Below are positions 7,867 to 14,110 of a stretch of DNA of 14,110 bases, in pieces (position 1 is the stretch's first letter; each line of letters begins with the position of its first letter). Under the pieces are notes generated by a model that worked only from the letters and a program-made list of their open reading frames with translations, was not told the DNA's origin and ran no database searches. The DNA lies in contig JAIRSN010000095.1 of NCBI GenBank assembly GCA_031255425.1, forward strand, positions 1 to 14,110, given 5' to 3'. The position numbers and the translations under genes were made by a program. The stretch is from Dysgonamonadaceae bacterium (GTDB lineage: Bacteria > Bacteroidota > Bacteroidia > Bacteroidales > Azobacteroidaceae).

Positions 7867-8615
7867 AGAAAATTCTTGTTTCACAGCCTCAGCCCACATC
7901 TGAAAAGTCGCCCTATTACGATATAGCGGACAAATACGGCGTTCAGATTGATTTCAGGCCGTTTATCAAAGTTGAACCTGTTAATGCGAAAGAATTTCGT
8001 ACCCAAAAAGTAAATATCTTAGCGTACACGGCTGTTATTTTCACGGCCAAAACCGCCATCGACCATTTTTTCCTTCTCAGCGAAGAACTGCGGATCCAGA
8101 TTCCCGAAACCATGAAATACTTCTGCGTAACGGAAGCGATTGCGGTTTATTTGCAAAAGTATATCGTTTACCGCAAGCGCAAAATATTCTTCCCGGCTTC
8201 CGGTAAAATGGAGGATCTGATGACGCCCATCGTTAAACACAACAAAGAAACCTTTTTGATCCCCGTATCGGACGTGCATAAAGAAGACCTGCTGCACCTG
8301 TTGGACGAAAAGAAAATCAGCTACACAAAAGCGGTTATGTACCGGACGGTAAGCAACGATTTCAAGGGAGAAGAAACATTCGACTACGATGTGTTGCTGT
8401 TTTTCTCTCCGTCGGGAATATCCTCCCTGCTGAAAAACTTCCCGGATTTTGAACAAAAGAAGGTGGCAATCGGAACCTTCGGCCCGACGACAGCCAAAGC
8501 TGCCAGGGATGCCGGGTTGCGGTTGGATATTGAAGCGCCGTCTCCGGAATTGCCGTCCATGACGGCGGCCCTGGAAAATTACCTCAAGTCTTTACCCAAA
8601 AGCGGTAAGAAATAA
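7851..8615 (+). CDS. hemD: Uroporphyrinogen-III synthase
   Basis: This cytoplasmic enzyme would close hydroxymethylbilane into uroporphyrinogen III, the branch point of tetrapyrrole synthesis. The 254 residues fit the family's two-domain form. The first half begins VKKILVSQPQP and contains the usual ILAYTAVIFTAKTAIDHF stretch (56-73). The second half has VLLFFSPSGISSLL (181-194) and the most conserved piece TFGPTTAKAARDAG (209-222). HemD sequences diverge strongly, so the call rests on these motifs and on the Bacteroidota gene order. ATG at 7851 is used; an open frame back to 7770 lies within DUF4271 coding DNA and is not needed. The stop is followed in the same frame, nine bases later, by rnpA. 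Confidence 0.88.
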   Translation: MASNVKKILVSQPQPTSEKSPYYDIADKYGVQIDFRPFIKVEPVNAKEFRTQKVNILAYTAVIFTAKTAIDHFFLLSEELRIQIPETMKYFCVTEAIAVYLQKYIVYRKRKIFFPASGKMEDLMTPIVKHNKETFLIPVSDVHKEDLLHLLDEKKISYTKAVMYRTVSNDFKGEETFDYDVLLFFSPSGISSLLKNFPDFEQKKVAIGTFGPTTAKAARDAGLRLDIEAPSPELPSMTAALENYLKSLPKSGKK

Positions 8616-8624
8616 TTAAAAATT

Positions 8625-9014
8625 TTGCTATTGAACTCCGGACAGACTCTTTCGAAATGCGAACGGATTTCCGCACAAAAGGACATTGGTTACTTGTTTG
8701 AAAGCAGTTCTTCCTGCGCGGCGCATCCCCTGCTCGTGGTTTACAAAGAGCGGAAGGAGGCTTCGGGAGTTCCCTGTTCCATTCTGGTCAGCGTATCTAA
8801 AAAGCGCATCAAAAAGGCGGTCAACCGGAACCGGATCAAGCGGTTGATAAGAGAGGCATACCGTTTACACAAAAACGAATGGTTGGATTTCCTCCGCTCC
8901 GGAAACAAAGAAATGCTGGTTGCGTTCATCTACATCGACACGAAATTATGTCCGTACGACAAGCTGGCAACGTCCCTGACGAAAGTGCTGAACGAATTGA
9001 AAACGAAATTGTAA
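8625..9014 (+). CDS. rnpA: Ribonuclease P protein component
   Basis: This is the small basic protein that, with the RNase P RNA, trims tRNA 5' leaders. The signature is [24 protein letters not shown] (about residues 57-80), containing the RNR motif that contacts [20 protein letters not shown] near the start is also typical. No in-frame ATG precedes this conserved N-terminus. The only starts are TTG at 8625 (129 residues), TTG at 8631 (127 residues) or rarer codons between the hemD stop and 8625. The gene is in the same frame as hemD, separated only by TAA and nine bases, so it may depend on re-initiating ribosomes. Its stop overlaps the yidD start in TAATG. Confidence 0.96.
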   Translation: MLLNSGQTLSKCERISAQKDIGYLFESSSSCAAHPLLVVYKERKEASGVPCSILVSVSKKRIKKAVNRNRIKRLIREAYRLHKNEWLDFLRSGNKEMLVAFIYIDTKLCPYDKLATSLTKVLNELKTKL

Positions 9015-9247
9015 TGAAAGAAAAGCTCCGGCAAGCAGGTATTTTCATCGCACTGATTCCGGTTTATTTCTACCGGTATTGCATCTCTCCCCACACACCG
9101 GCTTCCTGCCGCTACACACCTACCTGTTCGGAATATGCTTTACAAGCCATAAAAAAGTACGGGCCGTTCAAAGGCGGCCGGCTGGCGATCCGGAGAATCA
9201 GCCGGTGCCACCCGTGGGGTGGTCACGGATACGATCCGCTGCCTTAA
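9014..9247 (+). CDS. yidD: Membrane protein insertion efficiency factor YidD
   Basis: The 77-residue protein carries the family core [27 protein letters not shown] (about 20-46), with its three cysteines, and [31 protein letters not shown] to the end. An N-terminal amphipathic or hydrophobic stretch (about 8-20) would attach it to the inner membrane, where the family is thought to help YidC/Sec-dependent insertion. The ATG is in TAATG with the rnpA stop, a one-base overlap and the usual rnpA-yidD pairing. The next gene, 155 bp on, is convergent. Confidence 0.97.
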   Translation: MKEKLRQAGIFIALIPVYFYRYCISPHTPASCRYTPTCSEYALQAIKKYGPFKGGRLAIRRISRCHPWGGHGYDPLP

Positions 9248-9285
9248 AATTCACAGGACGATCATTCATTCGGTTGGATAAAATA

Positions 9286-9318
9286 ATCCCCGCGAAGATC
9301 GTTTGGCTTCGCGAGGAT
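9286..9318. terminator. Hairpin between convergent genes, possible two-way terminator
   Basis: CGCGAAG (9291-9297) pairs with CTTCGCG (9307-9313) around a 9-base loop, and ATCC (9286-9289) pairs with GGAT (9315-9318) after one mismatch. Read on the minus strand it is followed by ATTATTTTAT, so it suits the Fib_succ_major gene better; the plus-strand side lacks a T-run. The remaining bases of 9248-9402 show only a possible plus-strand promoter. Confidence 0.55.
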
Positions 9319-9339
9319 AAATTGAATGTTGCGGAGGGT

Positions 9340-9347
9340 TATTTTTG
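9340..9347 (+). promoter_or_regulatory. Possible antisense promoter box
   Basis: TATTTTTG matches TAnnTTTG and points rightward into the 3' end of the minus-strand Fib_succ_major gene. A TTG at 9322-9324 lies upstream with a short gap. In AT-rich DNA a match like this can arise by chance. Confidence 0.25.
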
Positions 9348-9402
9348 CCTTAGGAAAGAGGACAATAAAAATCGCTCGTTCGTTTGGCAAATGGTCGAGA
9401 GG

Positions 9403-10491
9403 TTAGTCTTTCTTGCAGCGCACGCTCTCTCCCATATTAGTCGTTCCCTGACGCCTCTTCATTCCTGTTTCGTTATAGGTTAATACCCTCTGGATGTGAC
9501 CAAGCATATATGCAGAGCTACAAAGGAACGCCGCTTGTCCGCCAAACTGCATATTATTTCCTTGATCTGTATAGCCCACCAATAATGCGTCAAACCCGTT
9601 TTCCTTTTTGCCTTTACTCGTGCCGCCGGCTGTTAACTCGTTTATCGGTTCCTCTGACGCTGTTTTCATCTTTTTCCCATGAGTCGTCCCGCGATCGCCA
9701 ATACCCGCCCGCCACTGGTTATCCCAAGTAGTAGCTGCCTCTCCCGTCGAATACACTCCGTCTCCGCTTTCAGCAATCGCCTTTTCCAACATATTCCATT
9801 CATAATCGCTCGGTACATGCCAATTTTCCGGGCATATCCCCTGATGCCTTGGATGGTCTGTTTCAGCGGTTGTTCCTCCTGTGTCGGCTTCATTTGCAGC
9901 GATGAAGTTGGCACGTCCCGTTGCCGCCGCCCATTTATAAAGCAATCCGTATTCCTTGTGATTGTCAAAGGCTGTTTTTTTGTCTTCTTGGGTATCTTCA
10001 AACGGTCCCGGATAGAAATAATCGCTGAACTCGGTTAATCCCTTGTCCAGTATATCATTGTAGGTGGAACGCAAATTCTGTGTCATCCAACAACCCGCAG
10101 CACCAAACCATCCTGTTGAATAATGATTTCCTTCAAGGTCTTTAACGCTGCTTGGACAAGGGTCTATGAGCGGTATCCACAGAGTGCCGTTCCATACATA
10201 AATTCCCGGACCTCTCAAGTCATCCGTTGTATTGTAGACAATCATGCCGCGTGCAGCAGTTATTTGGTCGCCGTCGACATTACTTCCCAAAGTAAATGCG
10301 TTTGCGTTGTTGCTTAATGCCACATTCGGCAGCAACAAGCCTAAGTCCTGTCCGCTTGGGGGCGCTAAATCCAGAATAGCTCCCGCGTGAGGGTTCCCGT
10401 TTGTACGGTCACCAATAAGTACCTGTCCATTCACACTTGCTGCGCTTATCATGACAAGCGCCAGCATCAAACAAAATAAGTTCTTTTTCAT
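9403..10491 (-). CDS. Secreted protein with Fibrobacter succinogenes major paralogous domain (Fib_succ_major)
   Basis: The 362-residue protein begins with a signal peptide (hydrophobic core about 5-18, possible cut near residue 22; no lipobox cysteine there). Residues about 23-110 form a small domain with LLLPNVALSN and ARGMIVYNTTDD...GIYVWNGTLWIPL, a head piece frequent in Bacteroidota surface proteins. From about 117 to the end lies the Fib_succ_major domain: GNHYSTGWFGAAGCWMTQNLR, YGLLYKWAAATG (181-192), GICPENWHVPSDYEW (218-232) and the closing SVRCKKD. This C-type-lectin-like fold suggests binding at the cell surface; the ligand is unknown. Near the end the family usually has a YWWSS-type stretch, here FLCSSAY (322-328), followed by an unusually mixed segment. 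It stands alone, convergent with yidD, behind an 819-bp structured non-coding region that may be its leader. AAAGAGAAAG lies just before the ATG. Confidence 0.85.
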   Translation of the reverse strand: MKKNLFCLMLALVMISAASVNGQVLIGDRTNGNPHAGAILDLAPPSGQDLGLLLPNVALSNNANAFTLGSNVDGDQITAARGMIVYNTTDDLRGPGIYVWNGTLWIPLIDPCPSSVKDLEGNHYSTGWFGAAGCWMTQNLRSTYNDILDKGLTEFSDYFYPGPFEDTQEDKKTAFDNHKEYGLLYKWAAATGRANFIAANEADTGGTTAETDHPRHQGICPENWHVPSDYEWNMLEKAIAESGDGVYSTGEAATTWDNQWRAGIGDRGTTHGKKMKTASEEPINELTAGGTSKGKKENGFDALLVGYTDQGNNMQFGGQAAFLCSSAYMLGHIQRVLTYNETGMKRRQGTTNMGESVRCKKD

Positions 10492-10536
10492 CTTTCTCTT
10501 TTTGATTTGTTTTTAGTTTTTATTGATTATTTATTT

Positions 10537-10661
10537 GCCGTTTACCTGCGCCCACCGCAGACGTCCATCTGCCGTGGAAGCAGATGCCCATCTGCCGTGG
10601 AAGCAGACGCTCATCTGACGCGGACTCAGACGCTCATCTGACGCGGACTCAGATAAACGGC
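10537..10661 (-). repeat. Phased array of five small hairpins inside an outer inverted repeat
   Basis: Four 23-bp units start at 10561, 10584, 10607 and 10630, with a diverged one before them. Each makes a stem-loop: 10546-10550/10556-10560, 10566-10572/10580-10586, 10589-10595/10603-10609, 10612-10618/10626-10632 and 10636-10641/10649-10654. Stems change in matching pairs: CATCTGC with GCAGATG in the first full unit, CATCTGA with TCAG in later ones. Remaining A-C mismatches on the plus strand become G-U pairs on the minus strand. The array is bracketed by GCCGTTTACCTG (10537-10548) and CAGATAAACGGC (10650-10661), inverted copies with one mismatch that is also G-U on the minus strand. It lies 46 bp upstream of the Fib_succ_major start codon and is sense with it. 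The function is unknown. Confidence 0.75.
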
Positions 10662-10722
10662 CTGTTTTGTTATTTCCCCTTGCTAATTGAATCTTATTCA
10701 TTATTCATTAAATAGAATCCGG

Positions 10723-10845
10723 TTCCGGTAAAGGCAACCCACCTTATATAAACATGAGAAAGAAATCCGATTGAGTGATGAAGGATAAGCCATGCCTTGA
10801 AGTTATCATTCACAACTCAAAAAGTTGCCTTTACCTTTGCCGGAA
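10723..10845. other. Large imperfect stem-loop 1
   Basis: GGTAAAGGCAAC (10727-10738) is perfectly inverted at 10824-10835, and TTCCGG (10723-10728) has an inverted partner at 10840-10845. Nested inside, TGAGTGATGAAGGATAA (10772-10788) pairs with 10803-10819 at 14 of 17 positions, with a 14-base loop. An open frame of 100 codons (10775-11077, plus strand) crosses this and the next element but has no recognisable protein character. The element may be a structured RNA or a decayed palindromic mobile element. Confidence 0.55.
10832..10839 (+). promoter_or_regulatory. Possible promoter box inside stem-loop 1
   Basis: TACCTTTG fits TAnnTTTG and points rightward through the second stem-loop. No good -33 element is seen, and the same bases belong to the inverted repeat, so this may be chance. 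Confidence 0.2.
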
Positions 10846-10907
10846 AGAGTTATATCCTTATATATGTTTCATTGTGAATGTTGGGCTTCCTGAGTCCCGA
10901 AAGAGAA

Positions 10908-11097
10908 GCGATTTAAAATGGACGAAGCGCGGGATTTTCAACTTTATTTGTCTCCGAGGTTCTGAACTACCCATTATAGCAAATAAGTTATGCCCACGCT
11001 TCCTGCGCGAGCGTTTACTAACTTATTCTTGCTATAATCGAAATTGTTCAGATTTCAGAGACAAGAATAAAAGCTAACGCTTTCTTAAATAAAATCT
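10908..11097. other. Large imperfect stem-loop 2
   Basis: The best arms are ATTATAGCAAATAAGTTA (10973-10990) and its near-perfect inverse at 11019-11038, with one extra or shifted base. Further out, TCTGAAC (10961-10967) pairs with 11046-11052, TGTCTC (10949-10954) with 11057-11062, TTTATT with AATAAA and, more loosely, AAGCG with CGCTT near 11079-11083. At the tip, ACGCT (10996-11000) pairs with AGCGT (11010-11014). Arms differ in length, so this is an old or RNA-level palindrome and not a fresh inverted duplication. No transposase, reverse transcriptase or known RNA motif was recognised. Confidence 0.6.
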
Positions 11098-11146
11098 ATG
11101 TCAACTAACTTACTGTTTTTTAATCATCGTTTTGATGAAAACGTTG

Positions 11147-11154
11147 CAAAAATA
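11147..11154 (-). promoter_or_regulatory. Possible promoter for a long leader of the Fib_succ_major gene
   Basis: The minus strand reads TATTTTTG, matching TAnnTTTG. It is the closest perfect match I find upstream of the Fib_succ_major gene. Transcription from here would give a leader of about 650 bases containing both large stem-loops and the hairpin array. Confidence 0.35.
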
Positions 11155-11178
11155 GTGAGATTCTTCGAAACTAAAAAA

Positions 11179-11226
11179 TAAAAGTAAAAATAGTTTAAGG
11201 CTACGCCTCCGCCTCTTTTACTTTTA
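11179..11226 (-). terminator. Terminator of the mgsA-leuB-aminotransferase operon
   Basis: TAAAAGTAAAA (11179-11189) is perfectly inverted at 11216-11226, and the loop holds a small AGGC/GCCT stem. On the minus strand the second arm runs into ATTTTTTAG, giving a U-rich tail. It lies about 85 bp after the aminotransferase stop. Confidence 0.6.
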
Positions 11227-11264
11227 GTAGTTGTTTTGTTAATAAAAATCAGGTGGAAAGGAGC

Positions 11265-11304
11265 TGCGCCTCCGCGTGGCGCAAAAACATGGATTTGAAT
11301 CCAT
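11265..11304. other. Two short hairpins after the aminotransferase gene
   Basis: TGCGCC (11265-11270) pairs with GGCGCA (11278-11283), and ATGGATT (11289-11295) with AATCCAT (11298-11304) around two bases. The first shares GCTRCGCCTCCGC with the loop of the terminator at 11200-11212. Their role is unclear. Confidence 0.45.
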
Positions 11305-11310
11305 CCCCCC

Positions 11311-12501
11311 TTACTTATTGTATTCTTCCAGCGCCTTTTGGAGTATCCGCATCGCCTTTTGCAGGGCTTCCTTTTTCAGCACATACGCGATACGCACTTC
11401 GGTTTTGCCCAGTGCCGGATTCGTATAAAATCCGGATGCCGGAGCCATAAAGATGGTTTGCCCCTCGTATTCGAAATCCGAAAGACACCACGCGCAAAAC
11501 CGGTCTGCATCGTCTACCGGCAGCCGGGCGATGGTGTAGAACGCGCCCATGGGAACCGGAGAATATACGCCGGGAATCTTGTTCAAGGCTTCGATCAGGT
11601 AGTTGCGCCGCTCCAGATATTCCGCATACACCGCCCGCATGTATTCCGCCGGTACGCTTAAGGAGGCTTCTGCGACAATCTGTCCCAAAAGAGGCGGACT
11701 CAAACGCGCCTGGCAAAACTTCATCACCGTCTTTCTCAATTCTTTGTTTTTGGTGATCAACATCCCTTCGCGAATGCCGCACTCGCTGTACCGCTTGGAA
11801 ACGGAATCGATCAAAACAACGTTTTCCTCAATCCCTTCCAAGTGCAACGCGCTTATGTAAGGCGAACGGGTATAGATAAACTCGCGGTAAACTTCGTCTG
11901 AAAATAAATACAAATCGTACTTTTTTACCAAATCGCGTATCTTATTCATCTCCGGACGCGAATACACATACCCCGTCGGATTGTTCGGATTACAGATAAG
12001 GATGCCTTTGGTTTTCCTGTTAATCAGCGCTTCGAACTTTTCTATCGGCGGCAACGCAAAGCCTGTTTCGATGCCGGAAGCAACCGTCCGGATCTTCGCT
12101 CCGGCTGAAATGGCAAATGCCATATAATTGGCATAGGCAGGTTCGGGGACAATGATCTCGTCGCCCGGATTCAGGCAAGCCATAAAAGCAAATAAGACCG
12201 CTTCGGAACCGCCGGTGGTGATGATAATGTCGCCGGCGCCGACATGGATGTTGAATCCGGAATAATACGTAACCAGCTTCTCACGGAAACTCCGGAACCC
12301 GTCGCTCGGACTGTATTCCAATATTTTCCGGTCTAAGCGGCGAATGGCGTGGAGACCTGTTTCCGGCGTTGGAATATCCGGTTGGCCGATATTCAGGTGG
12401 TAGACTTGGATGCCTCTGGCTTTTGCCGCATCCGACAAGGGCGCTAATTTGCGGATGGGAGATGCGGGCATTTCGATCCCGCGCGTTGAAATTTCCGGCA
12501 T
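11311..12501 (-). CDS. Class I/II pyridoxal-phosphate aminotransferase, aspartate aminotransferase-like
   Basis: The 396-residue enzyme has the fold-type I aminotransferase plan. LNIGQPDIPTPE (36-47) opens the active site, TTGGSEAV (95-102) holds the cofactor phosphate, and NPNNPTG (171-177) and SDEVY (201-205) contact the ring. SVSKRYSECGIREG (233-246) holds the Schiff-base Lys236 and a phosphate-binding arginine, and VRIAYV carries Arg370 for the substrate carboxylate. It likely swaps amino groups between an amino acid and 2-oxoglutarate; aspartate is the default guess, but in this operon with leuB a branched-chain or aromatic substrate cannot be excluded. It begins 6 bp after leuB, so co-transcription is expected, and a terminator-like hairpin follows at 11179-11226. 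Confidence 0.92.
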   Translation of the reverse strand: MPEISTRGIEMPASPIRKLAPLSDAAKARGIQVYHLNIGQPDIPTPETGLHAIRRLDRKILEYSPSDGFRSFREKLVTYYSGFNIHVGAGDIIITTGGSEAVLFAFMACLNPGDEIIVPEPAYANYMAFAISAGAKIRTVASGIETGFALPPIEKFEALINRKTKGILICNPNNPTGYVYSRPEMNKIRDLVKKYDLYLFSDEVYREFIYTRSPYISALHLEGIEENVVLIDSVSKRYSECGIREGMLITKNKELRKTVMKFCQARLSPPLLGQIVAEASLSVPAEYMRAVYAEYLERRNYLIEALNKIPGVYSPVPMGAFYTIARLPVDDADRFCAWCLSDFEYEGQTIFMAPASGFYTNPALGKTEVRIAYVLKKEALQKAMRILQKALEEYNK

Positions 12502-12507
12502 AATCGG

Positions 12508-13575
12508 TCAGCTATTTTTGATATAATTCGCTATCCACTGCCCGACTTCCGACGTTTTGTATGCTTTTCCGGCTTCCGCTATATCTTCCGTGACGATATT
12601 TGCGTTTATGGAAGCTGCTACGGCCGCGCGGATCAATCTGCCTTCTTCCTGCAAATCCAGATATTCGAACATCAGTGCGGCGGAAAGAATGGTGGCCAAA
12701 GGATTGGCAATGTTTTTTCCGGCAGCCTGCGGATAGGAACCGTGAATCGGCTCGAAAACAGCGGTGTGAGTCCCCATCGACGCCGACGGCAACAGTCCCA
12801 GCGAACCGGTAATCACCGATGCTTCGTCGGTAAGAATGTCGCCGAACATATTTTCCGTCACAATCACATCGAAGCGTTTCGGGTTTTGAATAATCTGCAT
12901 CGCGGCATTGTCGACAAACATGTATTCGGTTTCCACTTCGGGATATTCCTTTTCTATCCGCCGGGCAACCTGCCGCCAAAGGCGGGACGTCGACAAAACA
13001 TTTGCCTTGTCCACGACCGTCAGTTTCCGCCGGCGCCGGAGCGCGTACCCGTAAGCCAACCGGACAATCCGTTCGATTTCCGCCACGGTATAAATACAGG
13101 TGTCGTAGGCAACCGTTCCGTCCTCGCTCCTGCCTTGCGGCCGGCCGAAGTAAATACCGCCGGTCAGTTCGCGGATGCATATCAGATCGGCGCCGGCTAT
13201 CAAATCGGCGCGCAACGGCGATCGATCAATCAGGGAAGGAAAAGTCGTCACCGGACGGATATTGGCATACAATCCCAACTTTTGCCGCATGGCTAATAAG
13301 CCCTGCTCGGGACGAACCGGAGCCGAAGGGTCGTTGTCGTATCTCGGCGACCCGATTGCACCGAACAGGACGGCGTCCGAATCCATGCACAAGGCATGCG
13401 TTTCCGCCGGGTACGGATCGCCCGTCTCTTCAATAGCCGCCGCTCCAACGAGCGCTCTTTCAACGGTCAATGTATGTTCCCGCGTTTCACAAACCGCTTC
13501 TGTGACAGCCAGCGCTTGCGCTATAATTTCCGGCCCAATGCCGTCGCCGGGCAAAACAGTTAAATTCAGTTTCAT
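12508..13575 (-). CDS. leuB: 3-isopropylmalate dehydrogenase
   Basis: This cytoplasmic NAD- and metal-dependent enzyme oxidises and decarboxylates 3-isopropylmalate to the leucine precursor 2-oxoisocaproate. The 355 residues are the normal length. Motifs in order: [10 protein letters not shown] at the N-terminus, [10 protein letters not shown] with substrate-binding arginine, [10 protein letters not shown] (the LeuB form of this loop), the catalytic lysine region VVDKANVL, the metal-binding [12 protein letters not shown] and the NAD-binding [28 protein letters not shown] favours LeuB over tartrate or isocitrate dehydrogenase relatives. Its ATG overlaps the mgsA stop by 4 bp (ATGA), so translation is likely coupled. 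No leuA, leuC or leuD is in the window, so leucine genes appear split or lie elsewhere. Confidence 0.97.
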   Translation of the reverse strand: MKLNLTVLPGDGIGPEIIAQALAVTEAVCETREHTLTVERALVGAAAIEETGDPYPAETHALCMDSDAVLFGAIGSPRYDNDPSAPVRPEQGLLAMRQKLGLYANIRPVTTFPSLIDRSPLRADLIAGADLICIRELTGGIYFGRPQGRSEDGTVAYDTCIYTVAEIERIVRLAYGYALRRRRKLTVVDKANVLSTSRLWRQVARRIEKEYPEVETEYMFVDNAAMQIIQNPKRFDVIVTENMFGDILTDEASVITGSLGLLPSASMGTHTAVFEPIHGSYPQAAGKNIANPLATILSAALMFEYLDLQEEGRLIRAAVAASINANIVTEDIAEAGKAYKTSEVGQWIANYIKNS

Positions 13576-14018
13576 TCCCTGTTAAATTTAATGTATTGCG
13601 GCACTTTCGGCAGGTATTCTTCATTGTCCCATAAGGAGCTGGTAATCATCAGGTCGGCGCTATAACGGTTGCAAGCGATAGGCACATTGTGAATCCGGCA
13701 TTGTCGGAGCAACATCTGTATATCGGCCTCGTGAGGTTGCGCATTCAGGTCGTCGATCAAAAAGATAGCCAGGCTGATTTCATGCCGCACCACCATCGCC
13801 GCGATTTCGGCGTCGCCGCCCAACGGCCCGGAGTTCATGCAAATGATTTCGGCATTGACTCCCTTTCCCTCAAAAGCGTTCTTTATCAAACCTCCGGTTG
13901 TCCCGGTACACACCAGAACGTGTTTCGACAATGTTGCCGCATTGAATACCGCCCACTCCACCATGTCGGCTTTTCGTTGGTCGTGCGCTACAAGCGCGAT
14001 CGTTAATTTTTTATTCAT
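13572..14018 (-). CDS. mgsA: Methylglyoxal synthase
   Basis: This cytoplasmic enzyme turns dihydroxyacetone phosphate into methylglyoxal and phosphate, an overflow route that frees phosphate when glycolysis backs up. The 148 residues match the family. [10 protein letters not shown] (7-16) places a phosphate-contacting histidine at 12, GTTGG (39-43) is the phosphate loop, [12 protein letters not shown] (64-75) carries the catalytic aspartate (Asp69), and [29 protein letters not shown] (94-122) supplies the second active-site histidine (His96). It is first in the operon with leuB and the aminotransferase. A TAnnTTTG box is 28 bp upstream. Confidence 0.97.
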   Translation of the reverse strand: MNKKLTIALVAHDQRKADMVEWAVFNAATLSKHVLVCTGTTGGLIKNAFEGKGVNAEIICMNSGPLGGDAEIAAMVVRHEISLAIFLIDDLNAQPHEADIQMLLRQCRIHNVPIACNRYSADLMITSSLWDNEEYLPKVPQYIKFNRE

Positions 14019-14045
14019 TGATTTATTTTTGTTTCAAGATGAGTA

Positions 14046-14053
14046 CAAAAGTA
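14046..14053 (-). promoter_or_regulatory. Promoter of the mgsA-leuB-aminotransferase operon, -7 box
   Basis: The minus strand reads TACTTTTG, a perfect TAnnTTTG, 27 bases before the mgsA ATG. A TTG within ATTGTTTT upstream could serve as the -33 element, although the gap of about 23 bases is slightly long. Confidence 0.6.
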
Positions 14054-14110
14054 GGAAGAATATTTCATTCGTAAAACAATTAGGGGCGATAAACTGATTT
14101 TTGGAAAGGC

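Noticed and set aside
10973..11038. Invertible promoter flanked by inverted repeats
   Set aside because: The arms are only 28 bp apart, imperfect, and enclose no promoter; no recombinase gene is nearby.
10775..11077. Plus-strand open frame of 100 codons
   Set aside because: It runs through both inverted-repeat elements, has no recognisable motif or ribosome site, and its base composition is that of the intergenic DNA.
10905..11100. Integron attC site or retron ncRNA
   Set aside because: No RYYYAAC/GTTRRRY pair in the right places, no integrase, and no reverse transcriptase in the window.
11263..11304. tRNA T-arm remnant or attachment site
   Set aside because: GGATTTGAATCC resembles a T-loop, but the stem register is wrong and no acceptor, D-arm or anticodon arm can be built on either strand.

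Overview
The window looks like a piece of a Bacteroidota chromosome, most likely order Bacteroidales. Three things suggest this: promoter boxes of the form TAnnTTTG, the gene order DUF4271-hemD-rnpA-yidD, and a secreted protein with a Fibrobacter-succinogenes-type major domain. Coding DNA is GC-rich and the non-coding DNA between transcription units is AT-rich. Genus cannot be assigned from the sequence alone.

Layout. (1) 1-381: a tandem array of a 41-bp unit carrying an 18-bp palindrome, then a degenerate 21-bp repeat that runs into the last codons of the next gene. (2) 364-7018, minus strand: a tightly packed group read in the order ahcY (S-adenosylhomocysteine hydrolase), a GT-C membrane glycosyltransferase, a polyprenyl-phosphate-sugar-synthase-like GT2, and a secreted GH2 beta-mannosidase/exo-glucosaminidase-like enzyme. 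The two glycosyltransferases look like a donor-maker plus donor-user pair. (3) 7093-9247, plus strand: DUF4271 membrane protein, hemD, rnpA and yidD, overlapping or almost touching, with a good internal promoter ahead of hemD. (4) 9403-10491, minus strand: a secreted Fib_succ_major protein. (5) 10492-11310: 819 bp without a credible gene but full of inverted repeats. It holds a phased array of five small hairpins, two large imperfect stem-loops, and terminator-like hairpins. (6) 11311-14018, minus strand: mgsA, leuB and a class I/II aminotransferase, the first two overlapping by 4 bp and the last two 6 bp apart, under a clear promoter at 14046-14053.

The core genes are ordinary. The most unusual material is the non-coding DNA. 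In the hairpin array upstream of the Fib_succ_major gene, stem positions change in compensating pairs, and most mismatches become G-U pairs only if the RNA is read from the minus strand, that is, sense with the downstream gene. Next to it, 10723-11097 folds on paper into two long stem-loops with one possible alternative pairing. Together these could be a long structured 5' leader or a separate RNA of a kind I do not recognise. The 41-bp palindrome array at the left edge is a second unexplained element.
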